64,000 nucleotides of DNA, taken from positions 62,001 to 126,000 of the forward strand of contig NZ_LMPD01000001.1 of NCBI RefSeq assembly GCF_001424305.1, written 5' to 3'. The notes under the pieces are model-generated. The model worked only from the letters and a program-made list of their open reading frames with translations. It was not told the DNA's origin and did not search any database. This document shows, one piece after another, positions 1 through 6,316 of the stretch (position 1 is the stretch's first letter; each line of letters opens with the position of its first letter). The DNA comes from Pedobacter sp. Leaf176 (GTDB lineage: Bacteria; Bacteroidota; Bacteroidia; Sphingobacteriales; Sphingobacteriaceae). The position numbers and the translations under genes were made by a program.

Positions 1-123
1 CAGAAAATCATAACTAAGTGCTAAATTCAGCATTATATTGTAACACAACTGTTAAAAGAGCAAATAGGGTTTATAATAGGATGTTTTTACATTAGAAAGT
101 GCCAAAAATTACAATAAAAAAAT

Positions 124-131
124 TAGATTTG
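124..131 (+). promoter_or_regulatory. Candidate -7 box upstream of pdhA
   Basis: TAGATTTG fits the Bacteroidota -7 consensus TAnnTTTG and lies 27 bases before the ATG at 159. I see no TTG at the expected -33 distance, so this is only a weak candidate. It would put the transcript start inside the longer GTG-initiated reading frame and so favours the ATG start. Confidence 0.3.
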
Positions 132-158
132 CTGTTGCAAAAAAACAAATATCCTAAA

Positions 159-1154
159 ATGAGTGCAGTAGAAATAAATAAAGATACTTGGTTAAAGTGG
201 TTCGAATCGATGTTGCTTATGCGTAAATTCGAAGAGAAAACCGGCCAGTTATACGGACAACAAAAAATTCGTGGCTTTTGTCATTTATACATTGGACAAG
301 AGGCGGTAGTTGCGGGTGCAATATCCGCCATGCAAAAAGGTGATTCTATGATTACGACTTATCGTGATCACGCACATGCCTTAGCATTGGGTGTTAGTGC
401 CGACAGCATTATGGCAGAAATGTATGGTAAAGCTACGGGTTGCTCTAAAGGTAAAGGCGGTTCTATGCACATGTTTAGCAAAGAACATAATTTTTACGGT
501 GGACATGCAATTGTTGGGGGTCAGATTCCATTAGGTGCTGGTGTTGCTTTTGCAGAAAAATACAAAGGAACAGATAACGTTAACATTTGTTATATGGGCG
601 ATGGTGCTGTGCGCCAGGGTGCATTAAACGAAACGTTTAATATGGCTATGTTGTGGAAATTGCCCGTAATTTTTGTTTGTGAAAACAATGGTTATGCAAT
701 GGGTACTTCGGTACAACGTACTACCAATATGACTGATATTTATAAAATTGGTTTGGGTTTCGATATGCCTTGTGCTCCGGTTGATGGTATGGACCCTGTT
801 GCAGTACACAATGCAATGGACGAGGCTATTCAACGTGCTCGCAAAGGTGAAGGACCTACTTTCTTGGAAATGAGAACCTACCGCTACCGTGGTCACTCGA
901 TGTCTGATCCAGCTAAATACCGTACTAAAGAAGAATTAGAAGACTATAAAGCAAAAGACCCTGTTGAGCATGCAAGAGAAACTATTCTTAAAGAAAAGTA
1001 TGCCGATCAAGCCTGGATCGAAGAGGTAGAAGCTAAAGTTAAAGCTACGGTAGATCAGGCAGTTAAATTCGCAGAAGAGTCTCCATGGCCAGATGCATCT
1101 GAGTTATACAAAGATGTTTACATGACGGAGAACTATCCTTACGTAATGGACTAA
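159..1154 (+). CDS. pdhA: Pyruvate dehydrogenase E1 component, alpha subunit
   Basis: This is the thiamine-diphosphate-dependent alpha subunit that decarboxylates pyruvate and passes the acetyl group to the lipoyl arm of E2. Visible hallmarks are the IRGFCHLYIGQEA segment, YRDHAHAL, the GGSMHMF loop and the ThDP motif GDGAVRQGALNETFNMA followed by ENNGYAMGT; the phosphorylation-loop-like YRYRGHSMSDP is also present. The frame is open from a GTG at 99, but I choose ATG at 159 (MSAVEINKDTW) because family members start there and a -7-like box lies between the two. It is followed 30 bases later by the E2 gene. No E1-beta gene lies beside it, so pdhB must be elsewhere. Confidence 0.95.
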   Translation: MSAVEINKDTWLKWFESMLLMRKFEEKTGQLYGQQKIRGFCHLYIGQEAVVAGAISAMQKGDSMITTYRDHAHALALGVSADSIMAEMYGKATGCSKGKGGSMHMFSKEHNFYGGHAIVGGQIPLGAGVAFAEKYKGTDNVNICYMGDGAVRQGALNETFNMAMLWKLPVIFVCENNGYAMGTSVQRTTNMTDIYKIGLGFDMPCAPVDGMDPVAVHNAMDEAIQRARKGEGPTFLEMRTYRYRGHSMSDPAKYRTKEELEDYKAKDPVEHARETILKEKYADQAWIEEVEAKVKATVDQAVKFAEESPWPDASELYKDVYMTENYPYVMD

Positions 1155-1184
1155 TTTTAAAAAGATTTCAATTAATTAGATATA

Positions 1185-2858
1185 ATGGCTGATGTAATTA
1201 AAATGCCCAAAATGAGCGACACCATGACCGAAGGGGTTTTGGCGAAGTGGCATAAAAAAGTGGGCGATAAAGTGAAAAGCGGCGATGTTTTGGCAGAAGT
1301 AGAAACTGACAAGGCAACCATGGATATGGAATCTTATTGGGATGGAACACTTTTATACGTTGGTGTAAAAGAAGGTGAAGCTGTTCCTGTTGATGCTGTT
1401 ATGGCTGTTATCGGTAAAGAGGGTGAAGATTTCCAGGCAGCTTTAGATGCTGAAAAAGGTGGTCCTGAAGCTGAAAGCGAAAAGCCGAAAGCTGAAAGCA
1501 AAGAAGAAACTCTAAACGAAGAAGCTGCTCCTGCTCAAGGTGGCGGTTTGAGTGAAGAAGAATTAGCAGCAAAAGGCGTTACGGTAATTCGTATGCCTTT
1601 GTTAAGCGATACCATGACTGAAGGCGTAATTGCCGAATGGCATAAGAAAGTTGGCGATAAAGTTAAAGATGATGATGTTTTAGCTGATGTAGAAACCGAT
1701 AAGGCAACTATGGAAGTTATGGGTTATGCAACCGGAACTTTATTACATATTGGTGTTGAAAAAGGTCAGGCCGCTAAAGTAAACGGAATTATCGCAATCG
1801 TTGGTCCGGAAGGAACCGATGTTAGCGGAATTATAGCTGGAGGCGCTCAAAGCTCAAAGCCTAAAGCTGAAAGCGAAGAAAAAACTGAGACTCAAAAAGA
1901 AGAAAAACAAAATACTACTGCTAATTCTGATTCAAATGCTCCTGTAGCAGAAAGCTCGTCGGATAGCCGTGTAAAAGCATCGCCATTGGCTAAAAAGATT
2001 GCTAAAGATAAAGGGATTGATTTATCGCAGGTTGCAGGAAGTGCAGAAGGTGGTCGTATTATTAAGAAAGATATCGAAAACTTTAAACCTGCTGCTGCTC
2101 CGGCGAAATCAGAGCCAGCGCCAGCAGCTGAAAAAGTAAGTGCTGCAGCTCCCGTAATTCCAACTTTCGTTGGTGAGGTTAAATATACTGAACAACCGGT
2201 TTCGCAAATGCGTAAAGTAATTGCAAAACGTTTGGCTGAAAGTTTATTTACAGCGCCACACTTCTACCTAACGGTAAGTATCGATATGGATAACGCGATG
2301 GCTGCCCGCGCGGCAATTAATGCGGTTGCTCCGGTTAAAGTTTCTTTCAATGATATCGTGATTAAAGCGGTTGCTGTGGCATTGAAAAAACATCCGGCAG
2401 TAAATTCATCGTGGGGTGGCGATAAAATCCGCTTCAATGAACATACCAACATTGGAGTAGCTATGGCAGTCGAAGATGGTTTATTAGTTCCTGTGGTTCG
2501 TTTTGCGGATGGCAAATCATTATCACACATTTCTGCTGAAGTAAAAGATTTCGGTGGAAAAGCTAAAGCTAAAAAATTACAACCATCGGATTGGGAAGGA
2601 AGTACTTTCACTGTGTCTAATTTAGGTATGTTTGGAATTGATGAGTTTACATCAATCATCAACTCTCCTGATGGTGCAATTTTATCGGTAGGTGCAATTC
2701 AACAAGTTCCTGTTGTGAAAAATGGTGCTGTTGTTCCTGGAAATGTTATGAAATTGACTTTAGGTTGCGATCACCGTGTAGTTGATGGTGCAACCGGAGC
2801 ACAATTCCTGCAGACATTGAAAGGTTTGTTAGAAGAGCCAATCAGATTATTAGCTTAA
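1185..2858 (+). CDS. pdhC: Pyruvate dehydrogenase E2, dihydrolipoamide acetyltransferase
   Basis: This is the core of the pyruvate dehydrogenase complex and transfers the acetyl group from lipoyl-lysine to CoA. Two lipoyl domains are seen, at about residues 1-80 with lipoyl Lys43 in ETDKATM and about 132-210 with Lys173 in the same motif. An Ala/Pro/Glu-rich linker joins them, a peripheral-subunit-binding domain lies near 265-300 (KASPLAKKIA...GRIIKKDI), and the catalytic domain fills the rest, with DHRVVDG near the C-terminus. The order lipoyl-lipoyl-PSBD-catalytic is normal for a two-lipoyl E2. It is co-transcribed with pdhA and closed by a terminator. Confidence 0.96.
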   Translation: MADVIKMPKMSDTMTEGVLAKWHKKVGDKVKSGDVLAEVETDKATMDMESYWDGTLLYVGVKEGEAVPVDAVMAVIGKEGEDFQAALDAEKGGPEAESEKPKAESKEETLNEEAAPAQGGGLSEEELAAKGVTVIRMPLLSDTMTEGVIAEWHKKVGDKVKDDDVLADVETDKATMEVMGYATGTLLHIGVEKGQAAKVNGIIAIVGPEGTDVSGIIAGGAQSSKPKAESEEKTETQKEEKQNTTANSDSNAPVAESSSDSRVKASPLAKKIAKDKGIDLSQVAGSAEGGRIIKKDIENFKPAAAPAKSEPAPAAEKVSAAAPVIPTFVGEVKYTEQPVSQMRKVIAKRLAESLFTAPHFYLTVSIDMDNAMAARAAINAVAPVKVSFNDIVIKAVAVALKKHPAVNSSWGGDKIRFNEHTNIGVAMAVEDGLLVPVVRFADGKSLSHISAEVKDFGGKAKAKKLQPSDWEGSTFTVSNLGMFGIDEFTSIINSPDGAILSVGAIQQVPVVKNGAVVPGNVMKLTLGCDHRVVDGATGAQFLQTLKGLLEEPIRLLA

Positions 2859-2903
2859 CCAATAGCAGTTTAGAATTACAGTTTTCGAACTTGTAACATA
2901 TAT

Positions 2904-2932
2904 AGCCATTCCTTTAAAGGAGTGGCTTTTTT
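2904..2932 (+). terminator. Terminator after the E2 gene
   Basis: AGCCATTCC and GGAGTGGCT pair over 9 bases with one G-U, with a TTTAAA loop and a T run. It ends the pdhA-pdhC transcript. The rest of 2933-3176 shows no gene or clear signal. Confidence 0.85.
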
Positions 2933-3176
2933 GGTTGATAAGATTCTCATGAAATCTTCGTCTAAGCAATTAGCAATACTAGATCTCCAAGGTAAAAACT
3001 GAACCGTTTTCACCTGGCACAATTGCTACACATTAGGTTTAACAAACTAAAGGTGACAACGATAATATCGCAGCCCTATTTAGTTTTCGATTCCAGATTT
3101 GGTGTCACAAAGTAGCATACACGAATTAATTTTAGGCCAATATTTTAAATAGGTTTTGCTTCAAGCTAAACATCCG

Positions 3177-4049
3177 CTAGTTCCCCTGGTTCGAAAAGTC
3201 AATTTTCTTTTTGAATGCTTTTTTAATTTCAATCAATATCACTCCGTTAGCCCCCTTTGATCCATAAAGTGCTGCCGCTTTCGCATCTTTAAGTATATCT
3301 ATCTTTTCAATCCAGTCTGCAGAAATCTGTCCGAGCCTGATAGGATCGATCGTACAGCTTCTATTTCCGCTAGACACAATATAAAGCGGTTGTCGTGAAT
3401 TAGAAATAAAGGAGACACCACCGAGCATGATAGGTGTAAGCTTTTCTAAGCGAATGACCATGCCATCGCTAAGATCTGATTCCCCTATAGAAAAACCCGC
3501 TAGAAGAAAAGTATAGGTAGATAACTTGTCCTGGTCATTTACTCTAAGCTCGAAATGGCCCGCTGAGTCTGTTATCGCCAATACGTTCTCAAATCCCTTT
3601 TTCCGAATTTTTACTCCTGCCAAAGCATTGCCTTTTAAATTATCAACCACGCTTCCTTTTAAAACCGTAATTAAAAGAGGGCGTAGGCTTGAAGTTTCAT
3701 TTGATGAAGGCAGAAATTTCGGCGCTTGAACGCTTCCGGTTAATGAAGATTCAGCATTTTGAGCCTGAGCAGGACTGATCGTTACTGCGGCCAGAGCCAT
3801 TGGCATCATCCAATACCAATTATTGGTAACGGGTAGCGCTAGGTTTCGGTTGAGCTGGCTGGAAAGCAACCTCCCACATACTTCGCCGGTTTTATGCTGA
3901 AAAAAATGAAATAATTCCTCATCTGATTTACCCGTCAGATCCACAATGCTTTTTTCACATTTGCTACAAAAATGCTCACCGTTTTCTCTTTCAATCTCAC
4001 TCCATTGCTGCGTGCAGGGTTTGGTTAACATCAATTGTAGCTTTTTCAT
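3177..4049 (-). CDS. Envelope protein with CxxC domain, CarboxypepD_reg-like and plug-like domains, no barrel
   Basis: Three parts can be read. Residues about 1-70 carry a Cys-rich domain (PCTQQW, FCSKCEKSIVDLTG, CGRLLSSQLN) that I know from Bacteroidota TonB-type proteins. A hydrophobic stretch follows at about 77-95. Then comes a carboxypeptidase-regulatory-like beta domain around 125-205 (GSVVDNLKGNALAGVKIRKKG...AGHFELRV), and a C-terminal stretch like the SusC plug end (IEKIDILKDAKAAALYGSKGANGVILIEIKK). No beta-barrel follows, so it is not a channel. It may be a mini-receptor or signalling protein; function unknown. It is monocistronic between a convergent terminator region and the GIN gene. 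Confidence 0.7.
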   Translation of the reverse strand: MKKLQLMLTKPCTQQWSEIERENGEHFCSKCEKSIVDLTGKSDEELFHFFQHKTGEVCGRLLSSQLNRNLALPVTNNWYWMMPMALAAVTISPAQAQNAESSLTGSVQAPKFLPSSNETSSLRPLLITVLKGSVVDNLKGNALAGVKIRKKGFENVLAITDSAGHFELRVNDQDKLSTYTFLLAGFSIGESDLSDGMVIRLEKLTPIMLGGVSFISNSRQPLYIVSSGNRSCTIDPIRLGQISADWIEKIDILKDAKAAALYGSKGANGVILIEIKKAFKKKIDFSNQGN

Positions 4050-4196
4050 ATTCGCCCTTTATAGCAGGATGTCGGGGGATTGATAATTCCATAAAACGCA
4101 TCAGTAAGAAAAAACGATTATCAAATGAGCAGTATAGTAATAGCCTTTTTAGTAAATAAGAAGTTAACCACCGCAATTTTTAATCATATACAAAAC

Positions 4197-4220
4197 AAAA
4201 AAGCCACCCACATGGGTAGC
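4197..4220 (-). terminator. Terminator of the GIN-domain gene
   Basis: On the minus strand GCTACCC, loop ATGT, GGGTGGC is followed by a T run (A-rich on plus). It lies 25 bases past the stop of the 4245-4856 gene. Confidence 0.8.
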
Positions 4221-4244
4221 TTCAACCTATCTGATTAATATTTT

Positions 4245-4856
4245 CTATTTTGCTAAAACCATGGCATTTTGTTCAGCGTCCATGATGGCTTGAGAAGCAA
4301 AAGAAGCAGATTTCAAAGCGGCAAAATCAGCTAATTTTACGTTTTTCATGTTGCTAGCAATCATCGTACTTTGATCAGCAGTACCGTTTAATTTCAATAC
4401 CGCATCATCCTTAACGATAGTATATAAACTGCCTGCTGTAGTTTTGATCTTAGCTGTAGCACTTTGTCCTAACAATAACTGAAGGTTTTCAACATCAAAA
4501 TTATTGTTGGTTACCACAACCGACTGTCCATAAGCTTCAATTCTTTCCAAATCTTTTACAGTAATATTAAGTGTTACCTGACTGGTTTCCATTGAATTGA
4601 TAAACAAGGTTTTTCCATCAGTTGATACGGAGGTTTTTGCAGCGTCATAGTTGCTGGCACCTTCTACGTTTTGTTTATCGCCTTGCGTTAAGACAATTTT
4701 CACATTCCCGCTCACCCAGATCCTGTTGAATTTTGATAATGAAGAAGTTTTTGTTACTGCTTTAACTGGCTCAGCGGCAAAAGTTGCCACCATTGATGAA
4801 GTAAATAATACTGCTGTTAATGCTGCTGCGAATATTGTTTTTGCTAAAGTTTTCAT
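4245..4856 (-). CDS. GIN-domain (DUF2807-like) exported protein
   Basis: The N-terminus is a signal peptide with cleavage likely after TFA (residues 1-27). The rest is a repetitive beta protein of the head-GIN type: FNRIWVSGNVKIVLTQGDKQNVE, then short strands such as LFINSMETSQVTLNITV and IEAYGQSVVVTNNNFDVENLQLLLGQSATAKI. Such proteins are common, secreted and of unknown function in Bacteroidota. At 203 residues it is a usual length. It is a single gene with its own terminator. Confidence 0.75.
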   Translation of the reverse strand: MKTLAKTIFAAALTAVLFTSSMVATFAAEPVKAVTKTSSLSKFNRIWVSGNVKIVLTQGDKQNVEGASNYDAAKTSVSTDGKTLFINSMETSQVTLNITVKDLERIEAYGQSVVVTNNNFDVENLQLLLGQSATAKIKTTAGSLYTIVKDDAVLKLNGTADQSTMIASNMKNVKLADFAALKSASFASQAIMDAEQNAMVLAK

Positions 4857-5099
4857 ATTGTTTATATTTTAGGTTTTTGCTATTGTTTGTTATTAAGACG
4901 CAGCTGTCCATCAAACGTTGCAGGCAAAAACCCTGTATTATACCAGCACTAGTAACCACTAGACCAATGCCTGTAATTTCTAGACGAACTCTTTCAAACT
5001 TTCTCTCCTAACCAGCATTAAATCCCGAGTTTGTGTTCAGACTTATCCTTTACTGTATGCTCTATTTAAAAAATATGGCGATGTTCATTTTAATAGCTC

Positions 5100-5116
5100 G
5101 TTCATGTTTCATGAAC
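5100..5116. repeat. Inverted repeat GTTCATG-TTT-CATGAAC
   Basis: A perfect 7-base inverted repeat around TTT, followed by AAAGTGATTTTTTG. It could be an operator or a weak plus-strand terminator; no adjacent gene decides this. Confidence 0.45.
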
Positions 5117-5181
5117 AAAGTGATTTTTTGAACGCTCAAATTTATTATACCCCTAAGGTGTAACAAATAGGGAGGATAGGC

Positions 5182-5304
5182 ATGTGGATTAGGTCAAAAG
5201 TATTGTTCGGGGAAAACCTTATGGGACATGTGGAGAAATATGATAATGGTATGGATTTACTTACGATTCAAAATACCTTTGTAGTGAAAGCGCCAGACCT
5301 ATAA
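5182..5304 (+). CDS. Possible 40-residue small protein
   Basis: ATG at 5182 opens a frame of 40 codons ending TAA at 5302-5304, beginning MWIRSKVLFGENLMGHVEKY. A GGAGG sequence stands 6 bases before the ATG (5171-5175), which is notable because Bacteroidota rarely show strong Shine-Dalgarno sites. No homologue is recognised and the composition gives little support. It may be a remnant at the edge of the island. Confidence 0.22.
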   Translation: MWIRSKVLFGENLMGHVEKYDNGMDLLTIQNTFVVKAPDL

Positions 5305-5324
5305 GTCTAGGCTTTCCCTTATTT

Positions 5325-5375
5325 TAAATATATATGTTTATATTTTTTTAATAAATTAAACATATACGTTTATAT
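5325..5375. promoter_or_regulatory. Tandem operator-like sites
   Basis: Two 19-base copies at 5325-5343 and 5357-5375 agree at 17 positions. Each has dyad symmetry of the form TAAAY-N6-GTTTA. Their centres are 32 bases apart, close to three helical turns, as expected for cooperative binding of a dimeric repressor. No regulator or regulated gene adjoins them. Confidence 0.4.
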
Positions 5376-5502
5376 CAGGGTTTAATACAAACTTTAGATG
5401 CGCCGTCATCAATGATAATTCTTATGGAACATCCAATCCGTCAATAATGGTTAATAAAATCTGGTTTTCTCCTTAGAAAGTCAACACCAAAAAATTAAAT
5501 GA

Positions 5503-5545
5503 ATAGTATTATACTCAATAATTACGCAAATGAGTATAATATTAT
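5503..5545 (-). terminator. Long AT-rich hairpin downstream of the E1-like gene
   Basis: ATAGTATTATACTCA (5503-5517) and TGAGTATAATATTAT (5531-5545) pair at 14 of 15 positions around a 13-base loop. On the minus strand the stem is followed by ATTCATTTAATTTTTT. It lies 61 bases past the stop at 5606 and could end the three-gene operon; an operator role is possible. Confidence 0.45.
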
Positions 5546-5605
5546 CCAACGGCGTGGTCTCAACTTTTACTGATAATTATATCACCGGCAATCTTTAGGT
5601 TAGGC

Positions 5606-6316
5606 CTAGCAGGACTTTTGTATCTTGAAGGATTTAAAGATATTGTTCAGTGTATCCATGCAGAGTAGCCGGCCATCCAGATTGCTCTCAAGGTCAAGGA
5701 TTATTTTTAAAACTTCTGAAGCTTGCATAGTTGCAGCTGTTCCGCAGGTGGTATTGATGATGCCGGAATTGTTACAGGTATTGAGCTCATTTTCACGCAG
5801 GGCCTGACTGGAGAAGATATCTTCGAGCTTGATCCCTTGTTTATGATTCAACACCGTCAGATAGGCCGTCCATTCCAGCACTGCGGCATATACCAAGGGC
5901 TTATTCATCGCCGCGCTAATTTCCCCGATCAAGATCCTTGTTTCAGTATTATCTGTGCAGTCGCATAAGATTCCGTAGTTTTCAATCAATGCCATTGCAT
6001 TGTTTTCATCCAGCTTTTCGCAATAGGCGGTAATCTGTATTTCAGGATTAATCTGCTGAAGCCTTTCTTTTAAAATGTCTACCTTGTTTTTGTTCAGGTC
6101 TGCTACAGTATAAAAAAACTGGCGGTGCAGGTTGGTGATGGAAATAGTGTCCTGATCCACTATGCCGATATGACCAACACCGGCCGAGGCCAGGTAAGTT
6201 GCAAGGGGCACGCCCAGGCCACCTGCACCAATGATGAGCACTTTGGCATTGCCGATCTTTTCCTGTCCTTTTTTGAGTACCTGTGGCACCAGGATCTGCT
6301 GTTGGTACCGCTGCAT
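5606..6316 (-). CDS. ThiF/E1-like adenylyltransferase
   Basis: E1-type enzymes adenylate the C-terminal glycine of a ubiquitin-like protein. All core residues are visible: GAGGLG at 30-35, Asp54/Asp56 in VDQD, NLHRQ at 62-66, Lys78, and DCTDNTETR at 119-127. Cys181 in NTCNNSGI sits where MoeB and ThiF have their catalytic Cys, and TMQASEVLK matches the family helix. The two zinc CxxC pairs of classical MoeB/ThiF are absent: none appears before Cys181, and the protein stops at FKIQKSC with a single Cys. At 236 residues it is short. Its ATG overlaps the upstream stop as TAATG, indicating translational coupling. No thi or moa genes are nearby, so its partner is probably the GG-ended protein at 8931-9320. 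Confidence 0.88.
   Translation of the reverse strand: MQRYQQQILVPQVLKKGQEKIGNAKVLIIGAGGLGVPLATYLASAGVGHIGIVDQDTISITNLHRQFFYTVADLNKNKVDILKERLQQINPEIQITAYCEKLDENNAMALIENYGILCDCTDNTETRILIGEISAAMNKPLVYAAVLEWTAYLTVLNHKQGIKLEDIFSSQALRENELNTCNNSGIINTTCGTAATMQASEVLKIILDLESNLDGRLLCMDTLNNIFKSFKIQKSC

Larger units (their letters stand above)
4857..5605. other. Long intergenic stretch with several inverted and direct repeats
   Basis: About 750 bases without a confident gene. It holds a GTTCATG/CATGAAC inverted repeat at 5100-5116, a possible 40-codon ORF at 5182-5304, two operator-like repeats at 5325-5375 and a long AT-rich inverted repeat at 5503-5545, listed separately. It separates the chromosomal-type envelope genes from the accessory operon and may contain the unrecognised left end of the island. 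Confidence 0.6.

Noticed and set aside
3080..3115. TTCGATTCC as a possible tRNA remnant or att site
   Set aside because: It is just the general T-loop word, lies on the opposite strand to what a direct repeat needs, and no stems form around it.
5540..5570. GTGGTCTC as a possible left att copy of the tRNA-Arg 3' end
   Set aside because: Only 7 of 8 bases match the acceptor region and the match does not extend into the T arm.
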